NCBI RefSeq assembly: GCF_020531905.1
Contig: NZ_JAJAWG010000006.1
Span: 124,001-188,000 of the forward strand
Length of the DNA stretch: 64,000 bases
Direction: 5' to 3'
Source: Deefgea salmonis
Lineage (GTDB): Bacteria > Pseudomonadota > Gammaproteobacteria > Burkholderiales > Chitinibacteraceae
In this document: in pieces, positions 1 through 8,729 of the stretch
Position numbering within the stretch: position 1 is the first letter of the stretch
Layout of the letters: each line of letters opens with the position of its first letter
Notes under the pieces: generated by a model
What the model was told of the DNA's origin: nothing
The model's database searches: none
What the model saw: the letters and a program-made list of their open reading frames with translations, nothing else
Translations under genes and position numbers: made by a program

Positions 1-107
1 GTCGTGTCGCCGAGCGAATCGGCTTAGAGCGCACCCATCTTTACCGTAAGTTAAAACAATTAGGTATCCAGATGCCGCGTAAACAACGCGTCGTTGAAGA
101 GCAATAA
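1..107 (+). CDS. ntrX: C-terminus of an NtrC-family response regulator (NtrX-like), 5' truncated
   Basis: Only the last 34 codons are in the window, open to the left edge and ending at TAA 105-107. The translation contains ERIGLERTHLYRKLKQLG, the recognition helix of a Fis-type helix-turn-helix as found at the C-terminus of sigma-54-dependent NtrC-family regulators. In many betaproteobacteria ntrY-ntrX lies directly upstream of trkA-trkH, which is the order here, so NtrX is the best guess. The receiver and AAA+ domains are outside the window, so the exact family member is inferred from the HTH and context. Confidence 0.65.
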   Translation, partial: RVAERIGLERTHLYRKLKQLGIQMPRKQRVVEEQ

Positions 108-123
108 ATCACGATACTGACGC

Positions 124-155
124 AAAAAATCGGCCATATTGTGGCCGATTTTTGT
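124..155 (+). terminator. Rho-independent terminator after ntrX
   Basis: AATCGGCCA pairs perfectly with TGGCCGATT across a 5-base loop and is followed by TTTGTTTTT. It separates the regulator from trkA. It also argues against an ATG start at 139 for trkA, because that start would lie inside the hairpin. Confidence 0.85.
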
Positions 156-189
156 TTTTAAGCCGCTAATTCATCCAGTGAGGGTTATT

Positions 190-1566
190 TTGCCCAATAT
201 TTTAATCTTAGGTGCCGGACGAGTCGGCTCTTCGGTCGCCGAACAACTCGTTCATGAACGCTACAATGTCACCATTGTGGACAACGATGCCAGCTTACTG
301 AAACCACTGGCTGATCGCCTGGATTTACGCACCTTATTGGGTTCAGCCAATAGCCCAAAAACCCTCATCGCCGCTGGCATCGAAGATACTGATTTACTAC
401 TTGCGGTCACGCCCTATGACGAAGTGAATATCGTCGCGTGTAAAATCGCCCACGATTTATTCAATGTGCCGATTCGCTTAGCGCGAATCCGCGAGCAAGA
501 TCTACTGAGCTACCCAAGTCTGTTTAACGACAGTGGCTTTGCCGTTAATCACGTCATTACCCCCGCGCAAATTGTCACCGACTATTTAGTCAGCCTGATT
601 GAAACCACTGAAGCATTGCAAGTCTTAGAATTTGCCGATGGTTTAGCCAAAATGATCGCCGTTCGGGTTGAAGCTGGCTCGCAAATGGATGGGCAAGATT
701 TAGCCTATCTCGCTCGGCAACTCAACCCGATCGAGTGCCGCGTGGTATCGATTTATCGCAGTAATCACCGCCTTAAACCGGACGGCAAGGTGAGTTTAAA
801 ATCCGGCGACGAAGTTTTTTTTCTGGCGGCAAGTCGTGATGTCAGCCGCGTGATGAGTGCATTTTGTACTCAAATCAAACCCATACGCCGCATTACCATT
901 TGTGGCGGCGGCAATGTTGGCTACCGACTGGCCAAACAAATCGAAAAACGTTACGCCATTAAATTGATTGAAAATAATCGCGAGCGGGCGCAATGGCTGG
1001 CTGAACATCTCACTGATTGCTTGATTTTGCACGGCCAAGCCACCGACGAAGACTTACTTGAAAACGAGCAAGTCGATCGCTGCGATTTATTTTTGGCGCT
1101 CACATCTGACGACGAAGACAATATCATGTCGTCCTTACTCGCCAAACAAATGGGCGCACACCGTGTGGTGTCGATTATCAACCGCTCGCGCTACGTTGAT
1201 TTATTGCAAGGCGGCAAAATTGATGTTGCGCTCTCGCCAGCGCAAATCACCATTGGCGCATTACTGGCGCATGTCCGCCAAGGCGATATTGTCGCAGTGC
1301 ATAGCCTACGTCGCGGCGAAGCCGAGGCCATTGAACTGATCGCCCATGGCACGCCGGATACCTCCAAAGTCATTGGCCGTAAAATCGAGGACATCAAATT
1401 GCCGCAAGGCGCTGATTTGGCGGCGGTGATTCGCGACAACACCGTTTTGATGGCGCATCACGACACGGTGATTCTTAACAACGATCATGTGATTTTATTT
1501 ATTGATAATAAAAGCCATATTCGTGACGTTGAGAAGTTGTTTGCGGTTTCATTAGGGTTTTTCTAA
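190..1566 (+). CDS. trkA: Trk system K+ uptake regulatory protein TrkA
   Basis: Peripheral membrane NAD-binding subunit that gates the TrkH potassium channel. The protein has two RCK/TrkA-N Rossmann repeats: ILILGAGRVGSS at the N-terminus and ITICGGGNVGYRLA near residue 235, each followed by a TrkA-C module. I chose the TTG at 190 rather than the ATG at 139. It sits about 7 bases after GAGG, gives MPNILILGAG directly at the first Rossmann strand, yields 458 residues (the length of E. coli TrkA), and avoids starting inside the upstream hairpin. The stop codon abuts the trkH ATG, so the two are translated as an operon. Confidence 0.93.
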   Translation: MPNILILGAGRVGSSVAEQLVHERYNVTIVDNDASLLKPLADRLDLRTLLGSANSPKTLIAAGIEDTDLLLAVTPYDEVNIVACKIAHDLFNVPIRLARIREQDLLSYPSLFNDSGFAVNHVITPAQIVTDYLVSLIETTEALQVLEFADGLAKMIAVRVEAGSQMDGQDLAYLARQLNPIECRVVSIYRSNHRLKPDGKVSLKSGDEVFFLAASRDVSRVMSAFCTQIKPIRRITICGGGNVGYRLAKQIEKRYAIKLIENNRERAQWLAEHLTDCLILHGQATDEDLLENEQVDRCDLFLALTSDDEDNIMSSLLAKQMGAHRVVSIINRSRYVDLLQGGKIDVALSPAQITIGALLAHVRQGDIVAVHSLRRGEAEAIELIAHGTPDTSKVIGRKIEDIKLPQGADLAAVIRDNTVLMAHHDTVILNNDHVILFIDNKSHIRDVEKLFAVSLGFF

Positions 1567-3036
1567 ATGCAATTAGCGCAAAAATTATTACCCACCGTCA
1601 ATATCGTCGCCCGGGTGTCGATGCTATTTTCACTGAGTCTACTGGTGCCCATTGCAATGGCGTGGTGGCATCAAGACGCGGCTTTACTGCCTTTTATCCA
1701 AGCTTTAATTGGCTTACAACTATTTAGCGTGGGCTTATTTTTACTCACTCGGCATTACCGACGAGAATTATTGCCCAGAGATGGCTTTATTCTTGTCGTG
1801 AGTTTGTGGACCGCGCTGCCTGCCGTCGCGGCAGTGCCATTGATGCTGTATGACCCGCAACTGTCTTTTACCAATGCGTATTTTGAGACGATGTCGGCAT
1901 TATCGACGACGGGTGCCACGGTAATGGTGGGCTTGGACCATCTGCCTGAATCAATTAATCTATGGCGGCACTTACTCAATTGGCTAGGGGGTATGGGTAT
2001 CATCGTCTTAGCTGTAGCGATCTTCCCACTATTAGGGGTGGGGGGTATGCAATTATTTAAAGCCGAAACCCCGGGCCCAATCAAAGACAGTAAGCTCACG
2101 CCACGCATTCACGAAACCGCCCGCAATCTGTGGCTGATTTATACGGGCCTCACGGTGTTGTGCGCGCTGCTACTGCGTTGGGTGGGTGGTATGAGCTGGT
2201 TTGACGCGGTGTGCCACGCTTTTGCCGCGCTGAGCCTTGGCGGGTTTTCTACCCATGATGCCAGCGTCGGTTTTTTTAATTCGCCGCTGATTGAAGGCAT
2301 TTTGATGCTGTTTATGCTATTGGCAGCGACTAATTTTGCCACGCATTATTTTGCTTTATCTGGTCGCAAACTCTCGGTGTATTGGCACGACTCTGAGTTC
2401 AAAGCCATGCTGCTGCTGATCGCATCGAGCATTGCCGGTTTAAGTTTCTTTTTAGTTTGGCAGCAGACCTATCCGGATTTGCTTACGGCATTGCGTCACG
2501 TTGCCTTTAATTTGATTTCAATTGCCACCGATTGCGGTTTTGCCAGTGTCGATTTTGGCCAATGGCCGATTTTTGCCCCCTTAGTGATGTTGCTATTGTC
2601 ATCGATTACGGCGTGTGCTGGATCCACCGGTGGCGGCATTAAAATGATCCGCACCATTATCCAAACACGTGAAGTCGGCCGGCAAATGTCATTGCTGCTG
2701 CATCCACAAGGGATTCATCCTTTACGCGTTAACGGTCAAATCATCCCCAATTCGATTTTGGCCTCGGTGATGGGGTTTATCTTTTTATATTTCACCAGCA
2801 TTGTGGTGCTCACTTTTGCTTTACTACTTTCTGGCTTGGATTTTATTTCCAGCTTTAGCGCCATCATTGCCTGCATTAATAATGCCGGCCCTGGCCTTGG
2901 TGAAGTGGGGCCTGCCAGTAATTATTCGGGCTTAACTGATTTTCAAACTTGGGTATGTAGCTTTGCAATGCTCTTGGGGCGACTCGAAATATTCTCGGTT
3001 TTAATCTTATTTACCCGAGCTTTTTGGCGGAGTTAA
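1567..3036 (+). CDS. trkH: Trk system K+ channel subunit TrkH
   Basis: 489-residue inner-membrane K+-conducting subunit of the Trk system, partner of TrkA. It is strongly hydrophobic with repeated pore-loop segments: ALSTTGATVM near residue 115, SLGGFSTHDAS near 221, a TDCGFASVD segment near 318 and NNAGPGLGEVGPA near 437. These four P-loops are the hallmark of the SKT family (TrkH/KtrB/HKT). The length fits E. coli TrkH (483). The ATG follows the trkA stop with no spacing, so translational coupling is likely. Confidence 0.95.
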   Translation: MQLAQKLLPTVNIVARVSMLFSLSLLVPIAMAWWHQDAALLPFIQALIGLQLFSVGLFLLTRHYRRELLPRDGFILVVSLWTALPAVAAVPLMLYDPQLSFTNAYFETMSALSTTGATVMVGLDHLPESINLWRHLLNWLGGMGIIVLAVAIFPLLGVGGMQLFKAETPGPIKDSKLTPRIHETARNLWLIYTGLTVLCALLLRWVGGMSWFDAVCHAFAALSLGGFSTHDASVGFFNSPLIEGILMLFMLLAATNFATHYFALSGRKLSVYWHDSEFKAMLLLIASSIAGLSFFLVWQQTYPDLLTALRHVAFNLISIATDCGFASVDFGQWPIFAPLVMLLLSSITACAGSTGGGIKMIRTIIQTREVGRQMSLLLHPQGIHPLRVNGQIIPNSILASVMGFIFLYFTSIVVLTFALLLSGLDFISSFSAIIACINNAGPGLGEVGPASNYSGLTDFQTWVCSFAMLLGRLEIFSVLILFTRAFWRS

Positions 3037-3095
3037 TCCCCCACTCACCGCATTAATGCCTGCAATACGCTTTAACTCGCTACGAAAGAAAAACC

Positions 3096-3731
3096 ATGGA
3101 AACACTCTTTACCGGTATTTTGCTGTCTTTATCACTGTGCTTAGATATTGGCATGGTGAATGTCGCCATGATTGATGTCGCCATGAAGCACGGCCGCCGT
3201 GCTGGCTTTATTTTGGGACTCGGTTCTTGTTTTGCCGATTTGTTCTACGCCATTTTGGCCTTGCTCGGTATGCGCTATTTATTACAGTTTCCGGCTGTGC
3301 AATGGGTTACTTGGCTGGGGGGTGGCAGTATTTTGATTTATTTGGCGTGGAAAATGGCCAAAGAAGCATTACAAGACGCCCAGCGAGCCGAAACCGCCCA
3401 TCCGCCTTTGCCGGCCAAGCATCATTTATTTGGCCGTGGACTGATGCTGGCCTTGGCCTCACCAACGTCAATTTTATGGTTTGCTGCGGTCGGCGGTGCG
3501 CTGATCGCGCAAGCCACCGATGGCACTTGGTTCAGTAGCGCGGCATTTTTACTCGGCTTTTTTATTGGCGGCGTCGCTTGGAGCTTAGGGCTTGTGATCG
3601 CCAGCCACCACGGCGGCCAAGTAATGGGCAATCGCTTCAAACAAGCTTGCCATGCAGTTTCGGCACTGCTGTATGTGTATTTTGCCGTGCTCGTGCTGCG
3701 TAATGGCTATCTCGCCCTCTGGCTAAACTAG
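3096..3731 (+). CDS. LysE/RhtB-family amino-acid exporter
   Basis: 211-residue membrane protein with about six hydrophobic segments. It has LysE-superfamily features: an N-terminal helix ending SLCLDIGMVNVAMIDVAMKHG, and ALASPTSILWFAAVGG near residue 125, the conserved proline region of the family. Members export amino acids or related small solutes by proton antiport; the substrate cannot be told from sequence. The ATG at 3096 follows AAAGAAAAACC. It is the third gene of a same-strand run after trkH (59-bp gap). Its TAG stop is formed by the first bases of a dispersed repeat end (see 3729-3845). Confidence 0.85.
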   Translation: METLFTGILLSLSLCLDIGMVNVAMIDVAMKHGRRAGFILGLGSCFADLFYAILALLGMRYLLQFPAVQWVTWLGGGSILIYLAWKMAKEALQDAQRAETAHPPLPAKHHLFGRGLMLALASPTSILWFAAVGGALIAQATDGTWFSSAAFLLGFFIGGVAWSLGLVIASHHGGQVMGNRFKQACHAVSALLYVYFAVLVLRNGYLALWLN

Positions 3732-3845
3732 GGTCTGTTGACATTGGGTTTGCCAACTGCGCTGGTAGGTATTTTGGCCCAAGGCAAGGTATGTGCGCGC
3801 AGCGTAGATTTCTACGCAGCGCTTCTTGGTAACGCAGCATCCGCC
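3729..3845 (+). repeat. Solo right end of the 294-bp miniature element family (family A)
   Basis: Begins TAGGGTCTGTTGAC and runs through GGCCCAAGGCAAG, a GCGCGCAGCGTAGATT segment, TCTACG and GCGCTTCTTGGTAACGCAG. This matches the reverse complement of the right half of the element at 16606-16899 in the same order. Only one end is present; no left end follows before the convergent diguanylate cyclase stop at 3889. The first TAG doubles as the stop codon of the LysE-like gene. Confidence 0.75.
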
Positions 3846-3888
3846 CCAGAGCCGCCAACCCCCAGCAGCGCCTCGGGCAAGATTGCGC

Positions 3889-4860
3889 TTAATCGGCGAT
3901 TTCGGTCTTGCCCCGTCCCGATTGCTTGGCGCGGTATAAAGCTTCATCCGCACGCAGCAATAAGGCGCGGCCATTCTCATCGTCTTTTAACTGCGCAATC
4001 CCCGCAGAAAAACGCACTTCAATTCTTTGATTATGGTGAATATACGGTGTTCGGCCGGCCACCAATTTCAATCGGTCAATCACATAACTGGCACCGCGAA
4101 CATCGGTATCGACAAGGAGCAGTAAAAACTCTTCGCCACCATAGCGCACTAACACATCCGATTCGCGCAGCACCGCTTTGGTGAGGTTGGTCACGTGAAT
4201 TAACACCTGATCACCGACTAAATGCGTGAATCGATCGTTAATTAATTTAAAGTCGTCCAAATCAATAATCGCGGCGGTTAAGCGGCCATCAATGCGCTGC
4301 GCCCTTTTGACTTCACGCAGCAATAAATGATCGAGTCCTTGCCGATTTAAAGCCCCGGTTAAGGCGTCTTGCTCGAGGACTTTGCGATTAAATGCTAAAT
4401 CTTCTTCAATATGCCGAATCGAATCACGAATCGTCTGTAAATCGCTATGCGATGTTCTTACGGTGGAATGCACATTATGCGTGGTGCTGATCACCACATT
4501 GAGCATGTCTTCTAAAGACGCTTGCGTTTCTTCAATACTCACTTGCTGCGCCACATGCGCTTGGCGTACTTGCTTTAAGTCGCCGAGTTTTTGCTCAAAA
4601 ACTTGGCTAGAATCGGCCAAATTTTCCAATAAGCTTTCGGTCAGTAAGCTCGCCCCTTCTGTGGCATCATCGAGCTTATACAAAACTTGCCAAGCCACCT
4701 GCATCTCGCTGGCGGTTTTGCTTTCTGGTGCCTTGATGGTCAAAATGGCGTTATAAAATTGGGTGTAATTTTCAGGCGTTGGCGGCAAAGCGCGCTCAGA
4801 AAGCCGCTTAAGTGCAATGCGGGCAATTTCCACCGGATTAACTGGGGTGGACAGAGTCAT
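3889..4860 (-). CDS. GGDEF-domain diguanylate cyclase
   Basis: 323 residues, predicted soluble. Residues 1 to about 150 form a helical, coiled-coil-rich sensor region of unknown ligand. Residues 160-320 are a GGDEF domain with the start motif DALTGALNR (165-173), IIDLDDFKLIND (198-209) and the active-site GGEEF at 241-245. An intact RxxD inhibitory site (RESD, 232-235) lies five residues before GGEEF, so c-di-GMP synthesis with product inhibition is expected. No EAL or HD-GYP domain is present. It is transcribed toward LysE with a repeat between the two stops, and is divergent from mpl. Its role in biofilm or motility is only inferred. Confidence 0.92.
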   Translation of the reverse strand: MTLSTPVNPVEIARIALKRLSERALPPTPENYTQFYNAILTIKAPESKTASEMQVAWQVLYKLDDATEGASLLTESLLENLADSSQVFEQKLGDLKQVRQAHVAQQVSIEETQASLEDMLNVVISTTHNVHSTVRTSHSDLQTIRDSIRHIEEDLAFNRKVLEQDALTGALNRQGLDHLLLREVKRAQRIDGRLTAAIIDLDDFKLINDRFTHLVGDQVLIHVTNLTKAVLRESDVLVRYGGEEFLLLLVDTDVRGASYVIDRLKLVAGRTPYIHHNQRIEVRFSAGIAQLKDDENGRALLLRADEALYRAKQSGRGKTEIAD

Positions 4861-4991
4861 GGAGTTAAAGCCTAGCGTTGGTTTATACTATGGTCTCGAT
4901 TGTAAGGACATGCGCATACTTCGCCAAGTCCATTATTCAAAAACAGTCATTTTCATTTCATTTCGCCACGGGCACTACGGTTATCTCCATT

Positions 4992-6362
4992 ATGCATATT
5001 CATATTCTTGGTATTTGCGGCACTTTTATGGGCGGCATTGCCGCACTCGCACGTGCGGCAGGTCATACCGTGACCGGTTGCGATAGCAATGTGTATCCGC
5101 CGATGTCAACCCAGCTTGAAGCACTCGGCATTGAGCTCATCGAAGGCTTTGGCGTTGAGCAATTGGCGCTACAACCTGATTTATACGTCGTGGGTAATGT
5201 CGTTAAACGGGGTATGCCGCTGATGGAGGCGATTTTAAACGCAGGACTGCCCTATACCTCTGGCCCGCAATGGCTGGGCGAACAAATTTTACAAGACAAA
5301 TGGGTATTGGCCATTGCCGGTACGCACGGAAAAACCACCACCACCGGCATGCTGGCGTGGATTTTAGAATACGCTGGCTTGGCCCCCGGATTTTTGATCG
5401 GTGGCATCCCTGAGAACTTCGGCATTTCGGCGCGCTTGCCGCAAACGCCGCGCCAAGATCCGCATAGCACCTCGCCATTTTTTGTCATTGAGGCCGATGA
5501 ATACGATACGGCATTTTTTGATAAACGCAGTAAATTCGTGCATTACCGCCCACGCACCGCCGTTTTAAATAATTTAGAATTTGATCACGCCGATATTTTT
5601 GCTGATTTAACGGCAATTGAAACCCAATTTCATCACCTCGTTCGCACTGTTCCTAGCCAAGGGCGCGTGATTGTGAATGGCAAAGAGGCCAGCTTGCAAC
5701 GCGTACTCGATCGCGGTTGCTGGAGTGAGACTGAATTTTTTGCTGGCAGCGAGCACGGCTGGCAAGTGGGTACAGTGTACTCAGATGGCTTTGAAGTCTT
5801 ACTTGATGGTCAAGCGCAAGGCCGTTTAACCTGGGCGCTGATGGGCGAGCACAACGCGCACAACGCCTTAGCGGCGATTGCGGCGGCACGCCATGTGGGC
5901 GTTACACCCAGTGTTGCCATTGAAGCGTTGGGGCAATTTGCCAATGTCAAACGACGCATGGAGGTCAAAGGCTGCGTGAATCAAATCACCGTTTACGATG
6001 ATTTTGCCCACCACCCAACAGCCATTGCCACCACCATTGCTGGGCTACGCGCTAAAGTCGGCCAAGCGCGGATTTTGGCCGTGCTTGAACCGCGCTCAAA
6101 TACCATGAAGCTCGGCACGATGAAAGCGGCCTTGCCCGCCAGTTTAGCGGCTGCTGATCAAGTCTTTTGTTATGGTGCCAATTTGGGCTGGGAGCCCAGC
6201 GAAGCACTGACTGAACTCGGTGATAAAGCGCAAAGCTTTAATGACATACCGGCATTAATCCAAGCGATCACGGCCAATGCGCAAGCAGGAGACCATATTT
6301 TAGTGATGAGTAATGGTGGCTTTGCTGGCATCCATGACGCTTTACTCAAGGCTTTGGCTTAA
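4992..6362 (+). CDS. mpl: UDP-N-acetylmuramate:L-alanyl-gamma-D-glutamyl-meso-diaminopimelate ligase
   Basis: Peptidoglycan-recycling ligase that joins the recovered tripeptide to UDP-MurNAc in the cytoplasm. It has the Mur-ligase layout: N-terminal MHIHILGICGTFMGGIAALA, ATP-binding AGTHGKTTTTGMLAW near residue 110, central EADEYDTAFFDKRSKF, NNLEFDHADIF, and C-terminal YDDFAHHPTAIATTI. The FMGG variant near the N-terminus separates Mpl from MurC. The frame is open upstream to 4878, but the ATG at 4992 gives 456 residues, matching E. coli Mpl (457), and starts right at the Rossmann strand. Confidence 0.95.
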   Translation: MHIHILGICGTFMGGIAALARAAGHTVTGCDSNVYPPMSTQLEALGIELIEGFGVEQLALQPDLYVVGNVVKRGMPLMEAILNAGLPYTSGPQWLGEQILQDKWVLAIAGTHGKTTTTGMLAWILEYAGLAPGFLIGGIPENFGISARLPQTPRQDPHSTSPFFVIEADEYDTAFFDKRSKFVHYRPRTAVLNNLEFDHADIFADLTAIETQFHHLVRTVPSQGRVIVNGKEASLQRVLDRGCWSETEFFAGSEHGWQVGTVYSDGFEVLLDGQAQGRLTWALMGEHNAHNALAAIAAARHVGVTPSVAIEALGQFANVKRRMEVKGCVNQITVYDDFAHHPTAIATTIAGLRAKVGQARILAVLEPRSNTMKLGTMKAALPASLAAADQVFCYGANLGWEPSEALTELGDKAQSFNDIPALIQAITANAQAGDHILVMSNGGFAGIHDALLKALA

Positions 6363-6396
6363 CAGTAAAGTACGACAAGTCCTACTCGATATAAAA

Positions 6397-6424
6397 AGAG
6401 AGCGATACCTATGTATCGCTCTCT
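6397..6424 (-). terminator. Hairpin terminator between convergent mpl and murB
   Basis: An 11-bp perfect stem, AGAGAGCGATA with TATCGCTCTCT, and a 6-base loop. The T-rich tract (CTTTTTATAT) follows on the reverse strand, so it mainly terminates murB. It may also stop mpl reading from the other side. Confidence 0.85.
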
Positions 6425-6457
6425 AAGCAATAATCTATATAGCCTAGCGGTATATAC

Positions 6458-7480
6458 CTAGCACTTAACCGGTTCAGACTCTAAAACCAATTCAAATAGC
6501 GCTGCGACATCGGCCTGCACTGCTAGCTCCAAAGCCAGCACATCGGCGGCGGTTGCGCCACCGTGATTGACCAAGACTAAAGCTTGTTTTTCATACATGC
6601 CAACCGGCCCCAAGCGCCGCCCTTTCCAACCGGCTTGTTCAATCAGCCAGCCTGCAGCCAATTTATACTGCCCATCGGCCAAGGCATACGCCACCATTTG
6701 CGGATAACGCGCCTGTAATTTTTGATAATGCGCGGCACTGACGATGGGATTTTTAAAATAACTGCCGGCATTGCCAATCACCGCTGGGTCGGGCAATTTG
6801 GCTTGTCGAACTTGGCAAATAGCTTGCGAAACGGTGCTTGGCGTTGCTGGCAATTGCATCGCCTGTAAAGCATTCGCAATGTCACCATAATTGGTTTTGG
6901 TTTGATGATTTTTGGGTAAGCGAAACACCACTTCACAAATCAGCCAAGGCGTTGTTGATTGCTTAAAAAAGCTATCGCGGTAGGCAAACTGGCAATCAGC
7001 GGCGCTAAATTGTTGCATCTGGCCACTACTTAAATCAATAGCGGTTAAATGATCCAGCGTGTCTTTAAGCTCAACGCCGTAAGCGCCAATATTTTGCACT
7101 GGCGCCGCACCAACCGTCCCCGGAATTAAAGACAGGTTTTCCAACCCGCCCCAGCCTTGCGCCAAGGTCCATTGCACAAATGGATGCCACAGCTCACCCG
7201 CCGCTGCTGCGACGTACCACGCTTCGTCATCCTCGCGCAGTAAACGCTTGCCTTTGAGCTCAACATGGAGCACCACTCGATCTAGCGACTCGGACAACAC
7301 CAAATTACTACCGCCACCTAAAATCAGCCATGGCAGCGTATTTAACTCAGGATCAAGTCGCCATGATTCGAGTTGCTCAATCGACTGTAGAGGTAAAATT
7401 CGGGATGCATAGGCAGTCAAACCCAAGGTATTCATTGCGCTTAAATTGGCACGCGGGCTTAATGAAGCAGACATAATCAT
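6458..7480 (-). CDS. murB: UDP-N-acetylenolpyruvoylglucosamine reductase MurB
   Basis: FAD- and NADPH-dependent second step of UDP-MurNAc synthesis. Recognised by the FAD-binding LILGGGSNLVLSE, the GLENLSLIPGTVGAAPVQNIGAYG stretch, YRDSFFK, the catalytic-region GNAGSYFKNP and QALVLVNHGGATAADVL. This is the type I layout of E. coli MurB. The frame is open to 7573, but the extra 31 residues include a hydrophobic stretch translated from a terminator region. An ATG at 7480 (or 7474) gives about 340 residues, like E. coli (342). No clear ribosome-binding site is visible for either, so the exact start is uncertain. It is isolated from other mur genes here. Confidence 0.93.
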   Translation of the reverse strand: MIMSASLSPRANLSAMNTLGLTAYASRILPLQSIEQLESWRLDPELNTLPWLILGGGSNLVLSESLDRVVLHVELKGKRLLREDDEAWYVAAAAGELWHPFVQWTLAQGWGGLENLSLIPGTVGAAPVQNIGAYGVELKDTLDHLTAIDLSSGQMQQFSAADCQFAYRDSFFKQSTTPWLICEVVFRLPKNHQTKTNYGDIANALQAMQLPATPSTVSQAICQVRQAKLPDPAVIGNAGSYFKNPIVSAAHYQKLQARYPQMVAYALADGQYKLAAGWLIEQAGWKGRRLGPVGMYEKQALVLVNHGGATAADVLALELAVQADVAALFELVLESEPVKC

Positions 7481-7530
7481 CACAACAAAGCAAAAGGCGA
7501 TTATCCACCACTTTACGTGTGGGATAAATA

Positions 7531-7557
7531 AAAAACCCCTCCACAGGTGGAAGGGTT
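7531..7557 (-). terminator. Rho-independent terminator immediately upstream of murB
   Basis: Read on the reverse strand, CCCTTCCAC and GTGGAGGGG form a 9-bp stem with a tight loop, followed by TTTTTTATTT. It lies about 50 bases before the murB start on the same strand. It therefore ends a transcript that starts between the secreted-protein gene at 8225 and murB, or acts as an attenuator in a murB leader. Confidence 0.75.
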
Positions 7558-7690
7558 GATAGGCATCATGCACTCAGTCAGCAACGCAAACCCTGATGGG
7601 TTCAGTGCCGCCCTAAGGCATGACTTGATCTCTGTAGCTTGAGTCATCAACGCCGCTCACGCTTTTATTCCTAACGATGACTAGTCTCCA
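7558..7690 (-). ncRNA. Candidate small RNA or structured leader upstream of murB
   Basis: About 130 bases directly in front of a strong reverse-strand terminator, with no convincing reading frame. On the reverse strand the segment holds two imperfect direct repeats beginning GCGTTGATGACT and GCGTTGCTGACT. It also holds a hairpin AACCC/GGGTT near 7600 and a pairing ATGACT/AGTCAT near 7620-7650. I compared it by eye with what I remember of 6S, SRP, tmRNA and the common riboswitch cores and found no match. The transcript boundaries are inferred only from the terminator. Confidence 0.35.
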
Positions 7691-8224
7691 TCCTCTTTAT
7701 TTTTGGCATTACCCGCGCAATCGAACTGGTCTTGCCGCAACCTTAAAAATGAAAGATTAATGTAATAATTATTCATTTTTAATGATTGTATCGCGCCAAA
7801 ATTATATTTTTGATCACGACAAAGTCTATTTAGTAACAAAGTATTTTTTCTGTCAAGCGCCTCGTTCATCAAAAATAATAATCGGAAAATGCGCTCAACC
7901 ATCCGCGTGCAGCACTGCCAAACAGCTCAAACTCGCCACTGGTGCAGTGCACCAAAACGCCAATAAAGTGCATTGATTTATAGCTCATCGGGCTTAAATA
8001 AAATATTGCACTGCAACATCATCGAATAATGATGTAGTTTAAAACGAAACAAATAAATTGGTTAATATCAAAAAAAAAGGGCGTATTTCCGACACTTTTA
8101 AAAGTAACCCAAACCATTACTGAATCCGGCGGCTAAAAAACAAACGATTTATTACACAAATATAACAACCAAGTAATAATCTTACGGGCTGAATTAAAAT
8201 ATTAACCACCGGAAAGTGGTATTA
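7691..8224. other. AT-rich intergenic region without recognised gene
   Basis: About 530 bases between the candidate RNA and the stop of the secreted-protein gene. It is AT-rich with short palindromic runs, such as ATTCATTTTTAATG near 7770. The frames in it are short, with no family resemblance and no good ribosome-binding sites. The promoter for the candidate RNA or murB should lie at its left side, but I could not pick a confident -35/-10 pair. Confidence 0.5.
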
Positions 8225-8701
8225 CTATGGCCGGTTACCCAAATGCCAACGCGCGCAATACCATTTGGTTTGCTCTGCCGACGTCGGCACTAAAACACTG
8301 CCAGATTGCGATAAAAACCGCGGATAGGGCCCGGCCAGCTCGACAAAACGCACCCCAAGTCGTTCCTCGATATTTTTTCTAACCGCAGCCACCGGTGAAT
8401 TAATCAATACGCCAACCATTAATGCGCCAGATTCCGGGGTATTTACAAACACTTCTTGAGCTAAATTACCCGCTAATTGTGCATTTTTACCGGCATACCA
8501 TTGCGCCCCACCCCAGACTCGGATCGGCGTGTCCAAATGCAATCGAAAATAACTTTGCCACCACTGTGTTGACCATTCACTGCGACACGCCAAAGCCGCC
8601 TCGACTTTATCGCTAAAGTGACTGGGTAAGGCCCAAGTGGGCGCAGAATGCAAAAACGCCACCATACAGCCACAAGCAAACAATCGTTTTACTGGGCGCA
8701 T
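8225..8701 (-). CDS. Small secreted protein of unknown function
   Basis: 158 residues with a signal peptide: a basic start (MRPVKR), a hydrophobic core (LFACGCMVAFLHSA) and a likely cleavage after TWA near residue 24. The mature part is tryptophan-rich (SEWSTQWWQSYFRLH) and contains PESGALMVGVLINSPVAAVRKNIEERLGVRF. The cysteines at about 39 and 148 could form a disulfide in the periplasm. I do not recognise a family. It lies 28 bp after ppc on the same strand and may be co-transcribed with it, though nothing suggests a linked function. Confidence 0.7.
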   Translation of the reverse strand: MRPVKRLFACGCMVAFLHSAPTWALPSHFSDKVEAALACRSEWSTQWWQSYFRLHLDTPIRVWGGAQWYAGKNAQLAGNLAQEVFVNTPESGALMVGVLINSPVAAVRKNIEERLGVRFVELAGPYPRFLSQSGSVLVPTSAEQTKWYCARWHLGNRP

Positions 8702-8729
8702 GATGGCGTTTCCTTGTTATTGCGAGTAA

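Noticed and set aside
139-189. ATG at 139 as the trkA start
   Set aside because: It lies inside the ntrX terminator and adds 17 residues before the Rossmann strand. The TTG at 190 gives the standard 458-residue TrkA.
3738-4184. 148-codon forward frame across the repeat and the diguanylate cyclase 3' end
   Set aside because: It is translated from repeat DNA and the antisense of the GGDEF domain, with no ribosome-binding site or homology.
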